Source of the DNA: Bacteroidales bacterium
GTDB taxonomy: Bacteria > Bacteroidota > Bacteroidia > Bacteroidales > Bacteroidaceae
NCBI GenBank assembly: GCA_015060835.1
Contig: SUXT01000007.1
Coordinates: 1-54,239 of the forward strand
Direction of reading: 5' to 3'
Length of the DNA: 54,239 nucleotides
Part shown: piece after piece, positions 26,463 through 35,153 of the stretch
How positions within the stretch are numbered: position 1 is the stretch's first letter
How the letters are laid out: every line of letters begins with the position of its first letter
Translations under genes and position numbers: made by a program
Notes under the pieces: generated by a model
What the model was told of the DNA's origin: nothing
The model's input: only the letters and a program-made list of their open reading frames with translations
Database searches by the model: none

Positions 26463-28350
26463 ATGAGTGAACAGCTATTAACAACTTATTCTTTTTTTGC
26501 TGCACTTACAGAAAATAGTACGGATATTTATAGAACTGTCTACATTCCAATATGTAAAAGGGCTCTATCATTATACGCAAAAAAAAAGTCGTGGTTCTGA
26601 CCAAGATATACGAAATATAATATCTGATGAATACGGTATAAATGTACCGTTACTAATTATTCGTAAACTTATCAAATCTGTAGTAAATGATTTGTCACGA
26701 AAAGATAAAAGTAAATTTGATTTTCAAATTGTAGAAAGCGGTAATAATTTCTTTTTTTCTTTTAAATTATTTTCTTTTAGCAATATTGAAAATTCATATG
26801 AGGCCGAAAGACGTAAAACAAATGCATTGCAACAAGCATTTGAAACATTTACTAAAGAATCTGGCGATAAAGTAGAAAATATCCCGACCTTCTCAGAATT
26901 TATAAACAAAAACAAAAACAGAATATCCTCATTTTTATCAGGAAGAGTTAGTGATATAATAAACATAAACGATTCAGCGAGATCTTTCCTTCCACACGTT
27001 CGCTTTTTGCAATATATTGAACAATACAACGATGTGCTATATAGTACAACAAAACAAATTTTTATAGGATCTGTTATTGCATCGTATTTAGAATCTGAGC
27101 TGGATTTAGATGCAAAAATGGAACGGGGAACTTCATATTATCTAGACACGCAGATTGTTCTAGAACTTTTAGATTTACAGAGATCCGAAGACACTCTACC
27201 AACAAAAGAATTAGTCAACTTAATTCATGAAACAGGAGGTAATGTCAGAATTATGAGTATTACTCTTGAAGAAATTAGAACCAGCATAGAGAATGCTATA
27301 CATAGTTATGACCGAAAAGCTCCAACTTCCACTATTAATGAAGCGTGTAAACGTTTAAAAAAGAATAAAACGTGGTTAATTAATTTAAATGGAAAACTTG
27401 AAGAAATATTAACGAAAGATTATAAAATAAATATTGATAAAGTTTCCGATAATTATATAAATGAAATATCTGTTTCTGATGATGCGAAATTCTTGAAGGA
27501 AATACGATATAAGAAGAATACAGCCTTGCATGATGTCGTTGCTTATATGTTTGTTAGAGAAAAACGTAAGCACGATTCTAATAAAAAGTTATTACAAAAA
27601 GCAAGTTATTGGTTTATCACAGCAAATAAAAAATTGTGTGAGTTTAATATTGCAAAAAAAATAAATGGAAATGCCCCCGAAATAATATTACCAGAAGAAT
27701 TAACAAGTTTATTGTTTTTGCAAAATCCAATTAAATATTCTGGAAAAGTATCATCAATAGGTTTAAATGAATTAATCGCTCAAACTTTATCAGAAGAATA
27801 CCCTAGCAGAGATATAATAAATGAATTTGATGAAGCAATATCTACGATAAATGATATAACTAACGATGATTACAAAATATTGTTGTCATCAATATCTCAA
27901 GAATCAACTATTAATATTCAACGTTTGCTTCACACTTCAAATTCTCAGCCTGCAGAATTCAATAAAGCCATACATTCAATAATTGAAAAAGAAAGAAACA
28001 ACAAACTAGAGACAGATAACAAACATAAAGCTGAAATTCAGAGGAATAAAGAGTTACAGAAAGATAATGAAAGTTTATCAAAACGCTTATCTGCTATATC
28101 CCAACAAATTGCTAATATTCAAGAACAACAACGATTAGACAAACAATCTGAAGTTGAAAATAAAAAAAGAAATCGAAGAAATAATATTATGTACATCTCT
28201 ATTATTATTTCTTTGGTCTCAATTATCATATTACAAATCTTTCCAAACATTATTTTTTGGCTAAAAACATGTATTCAGGCAATTGGAGGATTGGGTGGAT
28301 TATGGGGATTCTGTAACTTGTTATTAAATCTTTACTCCAAATTTAAATAA
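26463..28350 (+). CDS. PIN-like nuclease-domain protein with coiled coil and membrane anchor; frameshifted at an A9 run
   Basis: The track ORF starts at TTG 26497 and has no in-frame ATG for about 200 codons. A better start is ATG 26463 in another frame (MSEQLLTTYSFFAALTENST...), which reads into gca-A-run and stops at 26600. Dropping one A from the A9 (26579-26587) joins the frames as AKKSRGSDQDI. The joined product is about 628 aa. The middle shows a PIN-like pattern: SYYLDTQIVLELLDL, IMSITLEEIRTSIENA, NTALHDVVAYMFV, SYWFITANKKLCEFN (Asn where Asp is usual). A coiled coil follows (about residues 505-575), then two C-terminal hydrophobic segments. It is very AT-rich and 136 bases after the restriction gene, so it may be a defence-island member. 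The function is unknown; whether it is expressed depends on the frameshift. Confidence 0.7.
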
Positions 28351-28484
28351 CCTTGTATAATGGACTTATTAGTTTTAATAAAACTATGTTAAAAGAATAA
28401 TATACTTATTTAGTTGCAGAATAGTGGTGAATTAATGCAAGAAGACGGAAGTTTTGCAAAGTAGGTTATTAATAAGTTATAGTA

Positions 28485-28533
28485 TAAAAGTATCCAAACT
28501 CTTTGTTCTGTCAAGGAGTTTGGATACTTTTGT
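28485..28533. terminator. Bidirectional-type terminator after the PIN-like gene
   Basis: A long hairpin (aaaagtatccaaactc / gagtttggatactttt) with a small loop ends in tttgta on the plus strand. It closes the RM island transcript. Confidence 0.85.
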
Positions 28534-28550
28534 ATCAGAGTTGTTTGAGA

Positions 28551-28850
28551 AAGACAGCGCAAACCGAGAGCAGAAAAAAAACTTGTTTTAATTATGCCGA
28601 GGTGTAGTCTGTTTTATGTAAAGCATAATGCAGAAGATTGGTGCAATTCCAAAGTCGCCAAATCGTCACCAACAACTTTCTACCATAGCATTCGATATTT
28701 GTGTATCAGTCAGATACGGAATAATTGATTATCCGCGGCAAAGATAGTAAAAGGCGAGAGAAGAAGAGTGCCGAAGTTACTTTCGCTCGCTTTGCACTAA
28801 AAATAAACGAGTTTATTTTGTATTGCGCTCGCTTATTCGTAACTTTGCCA
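28551..28850. repeat. Two further copies of the hairpin intergenic repeat (right flank of RM island)
   Basis: About 28551-28615 (gcgcaaaccgagagcagaaa...cttgtttt...gccgagg) and 28738-28850 (gcaaagatagtaaaaggcga, then a hairpin AAAATAAACGAGTTTATTTT at 28800-28819) resemble the copies at 23217-23375. The sequence between and around them (28534-28898) holds no other gene. Confidence 0.55.
28817..28847 (+). promoter_or_regulatory. Promoter of the DUF4831-ffh operon
   Basis: TTTG at 28817-28820, a 19-base spacer and TAACTTTG at 28840-28847 match the Bacteroidetes -33/-7 consensus exactly. It lies at the end of the hairpin repeat, about 52 bases before the ATG at 28899. Confidence 0.75.
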
Positions 28851-28898
28851 CGTAAATATATTGCCTTAATTGTACCCACAACAATAATATGTAAAAGT

Positions 28899-29960
28899 AT
28901 GAAAAGGAGTTTGTCTTATATTATAATAGGTATATTCGCCGCTGTTTCGGCATTTGCACAGACAGATGTAAAGAGTTACAAAGGCGGAGAGACGGAGGGA
29001 GTAACATACTATCTCCCCAACACTGCGCTCGACATAACCATAGAGGCTGTGGAGATTACACGCACACCCGGAGAATTTGCCGCATACGCAGGCAAATACC
29101 TCCACATAAACAATGCAATAACCAAAGAGGAAAAATATTGGGAATTTTCTTCTCTAAAAATAAAGCAGACAGGAGTACCCAATCCCCGGAAGATGTACAC
29201 CATAAAGTTGGTTAACGGCAGCACCGCCGCCAACGTAAGACTGACAGAGGATGGTATTCTGCACTCTATAAACACCGATGCACCCGAAGAGAAAGTGCCT
29301 GTAAAAAAGGAGACACCCAAAAAACGCATCGACGCAAAGAAGTACATGACAGAGGAGATACTGCAAGCAACATCAACAGCAAAAATGGCAGAACTCACCT
29401 CGAAAGAGATATATGAAGCACGCGAAAGCAAACTGGCAATAACCCGCGGACAGGCCGACAATATGCCTAAAGACGGTCTTTCGATGAAACTTGTGCTCGA
29501 AGAGCTCAACAATCAGGAGCAGGCACTTACCACCCTATTTACCGGCACCTGCGACACTGTAAGATACACCTGCGACATACGCCTCACACCCACCGCGGAG
29601 AGCGACACGACGAAGGCTGTGCTCTTCCGATTCTCCCGCAAGCTGGGTATTCTCAAAAGCGACGACCTTGCAGGAGCACCAATATACTACGACTTCGAGA
29701 ATCTATTTTCCGTTCCCCAGCCCACTGAGGATGGCAAGAAGAAAAAGGCTCCCAAGAACGAAGGAGTATTCGTAAACATTCCCGGAAAGGCAGCCGTGAA
29801 GATATACTCACCCAAAGAGGTATATTTCGAAGGTGAACTGCCGTTCGGACAGCTCGGCACAACCGACTGCCTGTCAAAAGTTCTGTTCAACAAGAATACA
29901 TACACCAAAGTAATCCTTGACAAAGCAACAGGCGGAGTAATCAGCATAGAAAACAATTAA
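28899..29960 (+). CDS. DUF4831 family exported protein
   Basis: I place the start at ATG 28899 (MKRSLSYIIIGIFAAVSAFAQ), giving 353 aa with a clear signal peptide cut after AFAQ. The track's upstream extension spans the repeat and promoter. The sequence (YYLPNTALDITIEAVEITRTPGEFA..., AGKYL) fits DUF4831, a Bacteroidetes-specific periplasmic or surface family of unknown function. The C-terminus has KVLFNKNTYTKVILDKATGGVISIE. It is first in a run with ffh (29-base gap), the thioredoxin-like gene, folD and a small gene. Confidence 0.85.
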   Translation: MKRSLSYIIIGIFAAVSAFAQTDVKSYKGGETEGVTYYLPNTALDITIEAVEITRTPGEFAAYAGKYLHINNAITKEEKYWEFSSLKIKQTGVPNPRKMYTIKLVNGSTAANVRLTEDGILHSINTDAPEEKVPVKKETPKKRIDAKKYMTEEILQATSTAKMAELTSKEIYEARESKLAITRGQADNMPKDGLSMKLVLEELNNQEQALTTLFTGTCDTVRYTCDIRLTPTAESDTTKAVLFRFSRKLGILKSDDLAGAPIYYDFENLFSVPQPTEDGKKKKAPKNEGVFVNIPGKAAVKIYSPKEVYFEGELPFGQLGTTDCLSKVLFNKNTYTKVILDKATGGVISIENN

Positions 29961-29989
29961 CAACAATATAACACAAAGAATAGAAGAAT

Positions 29990-31309
29990 ATGTTTGAAAA
30001 TCTAAGCGAGCGCCTTGAACGCTCATTTAAGATACTGAAGGGCGAAGGCCGAATCACAGAGATAAACGTAGCAGAAACCCTTAAGGATGTGCGCAAGGCA
30101 CTTCTCGATGCCGATGTAAACTACAAGGTGGCAAAGACATTCACCGACACAGTGAAGAACAAGGCCATCGGACAAAACGTACTCACCTCCATCCAGCCCG
30201 GACAGTTGATGGTGAAAATCGTACACGACGAACTCACAGCCCTCATGGGCGGTCAGACAGCCGAGATAAACTGCGAAGGACATCCCGCGATTATCCTCAT
30301 GTCGGGTCTTCAGGGTTCGGGTAAGACAACATTCTCGTCAAAACTCGCCCTCTTCCTCAAGAAAAAGAAGAACAGAAATCCCCTGCTCGTAGCCTGCGAC
30401 GTATACCGTCCTGCTGCCATCGACCAGTTGAAAGTTCTCGGCGAACAGATAGGAGTACCCGTATACAGCGAGCCCGACTCGAAAGACCCCGTACAGATTG
30501 CAAAGAATGCCATTCAGGAGGCTAAACAGAAGAACTACAACCTTGTAATCATAGATACCGCCGGCCGTTTGGCTGTCGACGAGGCTATGATGCAAGAGAT
30601 CAGCGCCATCAAAGAGGCCATCAACCCCACCGAGACACTCTTCGTGGTTGACTCGATGACCGGTCAGGATGCAGTGAACACAGCTAAGGAGTTCAACGAC
30701 CGTCTCGACTTCACCGGTGTAATCCTCACCAAGCTCGACGGTGATACCCGCGGTGGTGCGGCACTCTCAATACGCACAGTCGTAAACAAGCCCATCAAAT
30801 TCATCGGTACAGGCGAAAAGATGGAGGCCATCGACCAGTTCCACCCCAACCGTATGGCAGACCGTATTCTGGGCATGGGCGACGTCGTTTCACTCGTTGA
30901 GCGTGCACAGGAACAATTCGATGAAGAGGAGGCAAAGAAACTGCAACGCAAGCTCGCAAAGAACCAATTTGACTTCAACGACTTCCTTGCACAAATTGCA
31001 CAGATAAAGAAGATGGGTAACATCAAGGATCTTATGGCAATGATTCCCGGAGTGGGCAAGGCTGTAAAAGACCTCGACATCGACGACAACGCATTCAAGA
31101 GTGTAGAGGCCATCATCCACTCAATGACACCCTATGAGCGTGCAAACCCCGATGCAATCAACGCTTCGCGCCGCGAAAGAATAGCACGAGGCAGCGGTAC
31201 AAACATTCAGGAGGTCAACCGACTGATGAAGCAGTTTGAAATGATACGCAAAACCATGAAGACCGTAGCCGGCGGAAAACTACCCGGAATGCCACGTTTT
31301 AGAAGATAA
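29990..31309 (+). CDS. ffh: Signal recognition particle protein Ffh (SRP54)
   Basis: A GTPase that binds signal sequences and delivers ribosomes to the membrane with FtsY. At 439 aa it has the N domain (MFENLSERLERSFKILKGEG) and the G domain with GLQGSGKTT near residue 106. DTAGR follows near 188 and TKLDGDTRGGAALS near 246. The Met-rich M domain starts about residue 325 (MGNIKDLMAMIPGVG) and ends GGKLPGMPRF. No SRP RNA gene was found nearby. Confidence 0.97.
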   Translation: MFENLSERLERSFKILKGEGRITEINVAETLKDVRKALLDADVNYKVAKTFTDTVKNKAIGQNVLTSIQPGQLMVKIVHDELTALMGGQTAEINCEGHPAIILMSGLQGSGKTTFSSKLALFLKKKKNRNPLLVACDVYRPAAIDQLKVLGEQIGVPVYSEPDSKDPVQIAKNAIQEAKQKNYNLVIIDTAGRLAVDEAMMQEISAIKEAINPTETLFVVDSMTGQDAVNTAKEFNDRLDFTGVILTKLDGDTRGGAALSIRTVVNKPIKFIGTGEKMEAIDQFHPNRMADRILGMGDVVSLVERAQEQFDEEEAKKLQRKLAKNQFDFNDFLAQIAQIKKMGNIKDLMAMIPGVGKAVKDLDIDDNAFKSVEAIIHSMTPYERANPDAINASRRERIARGSGTNIQEVNRLMKQFEMIRKTMKTVAGGKLPGMPRFRR

Positions 31310-31322
31310 AAATAATACAACT

Positions 31323-32372
31323 ATGAAATTACTAAACAAATTAGCTGCCGTTGCAATAGCTGCAATAGCATTGTTCACTGCATGCACAGAGCCTGCGCCC
31401 ACAAGTTACACAGTAACGGGTATCCTGCCCGACTCATCATTGAACGGACAGACCATCTACATTACACAGTACGACAATAGGGCACGCATAGATACAACCA
31501 TCATCGAGGGAAATAAATTCACATTCGACGGTGTAGCAGACAGCGCATCATTATGCTTCATCTACGTAAACCGCAATACACAAGCCTTTATATTGGAGAA
31601 TGGCAACATTGCAATAGACCTCAATGAGAATAAAGTATCCGGTACGACAAACAACCAAATTATAACAGAAATAGCCATCTACGAGGATAGCGTCTACCAA
31701 GAAATAATTAACACAGCATCTGAAGATACTCGTAAAGCAATAATAGATGCCGGAAAAGCAAAATTCAACGAATGGTTCGCGCAGCACAACAATAACGAAG
31801 TAGGCTATTACCTTTTAAGAACAGAAATTTTTGACAACCTATTCGATACTGACGAGAAAATAGCAATATACGAAAAATGCGGAAGTGCGCTTGCCGAAAA
31901 TAACTCCGTAAAATCCGAGCTAAAAAGAGCTACAGCCTTAAAAGCAACAGCCGTAGGACAACATTGCGTTGATTTTCAAGGCACAGACATCGATGGCAAC
32001 CTAGTCAAACTATCGGACTACGTTGGTAAGGGCAATTATGTGGTGATAGACATGTGGGCAAGCTGGTGCGGCCCCTGCAAGCGCGAAATTCCCAACCTTG
32101 CCGAAATTCACAATCTCTACAATGACAAGGGAGTAACGGTACTCGGTGTATTTGTGTGGGACGACGTTAAGAACCTTAAGCCCACAATGGAGGCAGAAAA
32201 GGTAACATGGGCACAGATAATCGACAGCGAGAAGTGCGCCACAGACCTCTACGGCGTGAACAGCATCCCCGCCATCATGCTCATCGGCCCCGACGGAACA
32301 ATTCTTGAGCGTGGCAACAGCATGCGCGGCGAGAACATGAAAAAGACAATAGAGAAACATTTGCAGAAATAA
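31323..32372 (+). CDS. Thioredoxin-like lipoprotein (DUF4369 plus TlpA/ResA domain)
   Basis: This 349-aa lipoprotein has signal peptide and lipobox (AIALFTAC, Cys near 21). Residues of about 27-120 form a DUF4369 domain ([19 protein letters not shown] ...). A helical spacer follows, then a TlpA/ResA-type thioredoxin domain (about 205-349) with active site [13 protein letters not shown] and the cis-Pro segment NSIPAIMLI. Such proteins reduce disulphides in the envelope and may feed cytochrome maturation or sense redox state. It follows ffh after 13 bases. Confidence 0.92.
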   Translation: MKLLNKLAAVAIAAIALFTACTEPAPTSYTVTGILPDSSLNGQTIYITQYDNRARIDTTIIEGNKFTFDGVADSASLCFIYVNRNTQAFILENGNIAIDLNENKVSGTTNNQIITEIAIYEDSVYQEIINTASEDTRKAIIDAGKAKFNEWFAQHNNNEVGYYLLRTEIFDNLFDTDEKIAIYEKCGSALAENNSVKSELKRATALKATAVGQHCVDFQGTDIDGNLVKLSDYVGKGNYVVIDMWASWCGPCKREIPNLAEIHNLYNDKGVTVLGVFVWDDVKNLKPTMEAEKVTWAQIIDSEKCATDLYGVNSIPAIMLIGPDGTILERGNSMRGENMKKTIEKHLQK

Positions 32373-32392
32373 CATTCAAAAAGCTGACAACC

Positions 32393-33274
32393 ATGCAGAT
32401 AATCGACGGAAAAGCAATTGCGGCTGAAATTAAGAAAGAGATTGCAGCCGAAGTAAACGAGATAATCGCAAAGGGCGGTAAGCGTCCTCATCTTGCAGCA
32501 ATCCTCGTGGGACACGACGGTGGCAGCGAAACATACGTTGCCCACAAAGTACGCGCCTGTGAGGAGTGCGGCTTTACTTCCACCCTCATCCGCTACGAGG
32601 ATGACATCACCGAGGAGACACTGCTCGCCAAAGTCGAGGAACTCAACAATGATGCAGACGTCGACGGATTCATCGTGCAGTTGCCTCTGCCAAAGCACAT
32701 TGACGAGCAGAAGGTGATAGAGGCCATCGACTACCGCAAGGATGTTGATGGATTCCACCCCATCAACGCCGGACGATTGACCATAGGCCTTCCCTGCTAC
32801 CTGTCGGCTACCCCCAACGGCATATTGGAGCTTCTGCGCCGATATAATATTGACACTAAGGGCAAGAAGTGCGTAGTTCTGGGCCGCAGCAACATCGTAG
32901 GCAAGCCCGTGGCTAACCTCATGTTACAGAAAGGCACACCCGGCGATGCTACAGTAACTGTATGCCACAGCCGCACAGCCAATATTGCTGAGGAGTGCCG
33001 TCAGGCAGATATTATAATAGCAGCGCTTGGACAACCCCACTTCGTTAAGGCCGAAATGGTGAAAGAGGGTGCAGTGATAATAGATGTAGGCACCACCCGC
33101 GTCCCCACAACAGAGACAAAATCGGGCTTCCGCCTGATGGGTGATGTTGACTTCCCCAACGTATCACCCAAATGTTCTTACATAACCCCCGTTCCCGGAG
33201 GAGTAGGCCCCATGACCATTGTATCGCTGATGCAGAACACTCTGCTTGCGGCAAAGAAAGAGATTTACAAATAA
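32393..33274 (+). CDS. folD: Methylenetetrahydrofolate dehydrogenase / methenyltetrahydrofolate cyclohydrolase
   Basis: A cytoplasmic bifunctional enzyme that interconverts 5,10-methylene- and 10-formyl-THF, supplying formyl groups for purine synthesis. At 293 aa it shows [16 protein letters not shown] (with catalytic Lys), the FolD signature [13 protein letters not shown] near residue 96, the NADP site [15 protein letters not shown] near 163, and [12 protein letters not shown] near 264. The start [14 protein letters not shown] is usual for the family. It is 20 bases after the thioredoxin-like gene. Confidence 0.97.
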   Translation: MQIIDGKAIAAEIKKEIAAEVNEIIAKGGKRPHLAAILVGHDGGSETYVAHKVRACEECGFTSTLIRYEDDITEETLLAKVEELNNDADVDGFIVQLPLPKHIDEQKVIEAIDYRKDVDGFHPINAGRLTIGLPCYLSATPNGILELLRRYNIDTKGKKCVVLGRSNIVGKPVANLMLQKGTPGDATVTVCHSRTANIAEECRQADIIIAALGQPHFVKAEMVKEGAVIIDVGTTRVPTTETKSGFRLMGDVDFPNVSPKCSYITPVPGGVGPMTIVSLMQNTLLAAKKEIYK

Positions 33275-33308
33275 GTCACAAGGCAATAAAAGGCAACCAT
33301 TTCTATAT

Positions 33309-33716
33309 ATGATTCCGGAAGGCAATACTTTGGAAGATATAAAACAGAGAGAGAGGATAATACGGGATTTCTACCATGAGTGGAAAGAGAAGAATCCATC
33401 GCAACGAAAATACAATCTTTCTCTTAAAGAATATATAAATATCCGCATGGTATCGATAGTGGAAACAAGCGAACACGCTGCGAAGAATTATCTATCAACC
33501 TTAGCAGTCCTACAACTCGATGCCATACTTGTGGGTGCAAAAAAAGTTTCAATAAGGAAGACCAAACCCGGCAATAAGAATCAACAGCCTTTTGAACGCA
33601 TGATGATTATGGAGTATGATATGGTAGGTATTGGTACAATAAAGATGACGGTAGGTGTACGCCGTAGAACACAAGAAAAAGTGCAATATTGTATAACAGC
33701 CATCAGTAATAAATGA
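33309..33716 (+). CDS. Conserved-looking small protein of unknown function
   Basis: I use ATG 33309 (MIPEGNTLEDIKQRERIIRD), giving 135 aa; the track's earlier start overlaps folD. The protein is soluble and basic, with an N-terminal helical part (LEDIKQRERIIRDFYHEWKE) and a beta-rich second half ending GTIKMTVGVRRRTQEKVQYCITAI. I recognise no domain. It is 34 bases after folD and ends at a terminator, so it is the last gene of the ffh operon. Confidence 0.7.
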   Translation: MIPEGNTLEDIKQRERIIRDFYHEWKEKNPSQRKYNLSLKEYINIRMVSIVETSEHAAKNYLSTLAVLQLDAILVGAKKVSIRKTKPGNKNQQPFERMMIMEYDMVGIGTIKMTVGVRRRTQEKVQYCITAISNK

Positions 33717-33750
33717 GAAAAGGATGTGCGTGCACATCCTTTTCTATATT
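33717..33750 (+). terminator. Terminator after the folD operon
   Basis: The hairpin aaaaggatgtgc / gtgcacatcctttt is followed by ctatattt. It directly abuts the stop of the preceding gene. Confidence 0.8.
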
Positions 33751-33940
33751 TGCCCCAAAAGCGCAAAAGAGGTTTACACTTACGTGTGATGCTATGCCGG
33801 CGGGGACTTGGCACTACCCATACACATCGTCTGTTCGCGACTTACATTTCTGTCTGCAAAAGTACAGCTATTTTTCTAAACAGCAAACAAATATACCGGA
33901 TTTAACATCTGTAATATAAAACATAAACAATCCAATCATT

Positions 33941-35038
33941 GTGAACCTGCGCTCCATACTTATATGCATACTGCTTGCGACGGCAACAAATGTTGCCGCG
34001 CAGGCAGTTGCGCATTTATCGAGGCTCGACATACTATTTGCGGGCGACCTTATGCAACATGAGAGCCAGTTGAATGCAGCACGGCAGAGCGACGGCACAT
34101 ACAGCTATTCACCCTGCTACGGCAAGATAAAAAGCTACATCGGCGACGCGGACATTGCCATTGCCAACCTCGAAACAACCATTGCCGGCAAACCCTACGG
34201 CGGATACCCCATGTTCTGCGCACCCGACAGTTTCCTTTACGCCGCACGCGACGCAGGCTTCGACATAATGTTGCTTGCCAACAACCACTGTCTCGACCGC
34301 GGACGACGCGGAGCACTGCGCACACTCGCCATGCTCGACTCATTGGAAATAGAGCACATAGGAGTCTACCGCGACAGCACCGACAGAGCGCAGCGCTACC
34401 CCTATATATTGGAGGAGAAAGGAATGAAAATAGCACTTCTCAACTACACCTACGGCACGAACGGCATTCCCATCCCCGCTCCACTGATAGTCAACCTAAT
34501 AGACAAGCCCACAATGGAACGCGACATTGCCGCAGCACGCAATATGCGCCCCGATGCAATAATCGTATGCATACATTGGGGCGATGAATTTACCCATCAG
34601 ACATCAAAAGAGCAGCGCAAGCTTACCGATTGGCTGTTGGCGCAAGGTGTGGACCACATAATAGGCAACCACCCCCATGTTATACAACCCTTTGAGCTTC
34701 GCCGCGAAGCAAACTCCCTCGCACGCCATGCAGTAGTATATTCGCTCGGCAACCTCATTTCGGGGATGTACGCCCGCGGACGCGACGGAGGAGCACTCGT
34801 TACACTGAAAATGCAGAAATTCGGCGGGACCACCCGCCTGCTGCGCATGAAATACCTGCTCACATGGGTGGCACGTCCACATCGCGACGGAGTAAAGAAC
34901 TTCGAAATATGGCCGGCAGCAACAGCACCACAGAATATCCCCGCCGTAACAAGGGAGAAGATAAATGAATTTCTCGACGACAGCCGCAAGTTGTTCAACG
35001 GCGAAGAAACCTACATCGAAGAGGAACTGCTGCGATGA
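33941..35038 (+). CDS. CapA-family (PGA_cap) metallophosphatase-like exported protein
   Basis: This 365-aa protein uses a GTG start and a signal peptide (ILICILLATATNVAAQA). Family landmarks are DILFAGDLMQHESQL near residue 30, IANLETTIAGKPYGGYPMF near 73, IMLLANNHCLDRGRRG near 105, CIHWGDEF near 210, IIGNHPHVIQPFE near 240 and VYSLGNLISG near 260. Together they form the metal site of CapA/PgsA proteins, related to poly-gamma-glutamate capsule synthesis. In Bacteroidales without other cap genes the substrate is unknown. It precedes tamB by 115 bases. Confidence 0.9.
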   Translation: MNLRSILICILLATATNVAAQAVAHLSRLDILFAGDLMQHESQLNAARQSDGTYSYSPCYGKIKSYIGDADIAIANLETTIAGKPYGGYPMFCAPDSFLYAARDAGFDIMLLANNHCLDRGRRGALRTLAMLDSLEIEHIGVYRDSTDRAQRYPYILEEKGMKIALLNYTYGTNGIPIPAPLIVNLIDKPTMERDIAAARNMRPDAIIVCIHWGDEFTHQTSKEQRKLTDWLLAQGVDHIIGNHPHVIQPFELRREANSLARHAVVYSLGNLISGMYARGRDGGALVTLKMQKFGGTTRLLRMKYLLTWVARPHRDGVKNFEIWPAATAPQNIPAVTREKINEFLDDSRKLFNGEETYIEEELLR

Positions 35039-35153
35039 AAAGAGAACAGAGCCCTCCCTAAATATGGTTAACAACCATTGTCGATAACAATCTTTTCTAA
35101 AAAAATCAGAAAATATAAGAAATATTCGTCCCTTTTTGGTTACTTTGTAGCAG

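Noticed and set aside
26497-26600. TTG start for the PIN-like gene
   Set aside because: The upstream ATG frame gives a protein-like N-terminus that joins by a single-base change at A9; the TTG frame before that point does not look like a natural start.
33717-33940. SRP (4.5S) RNA or 6S RNA near ffh/folD
   Set aside because: The conserved SRP RNA tetraloop region and 6S-like long bulged hairpin were not found.
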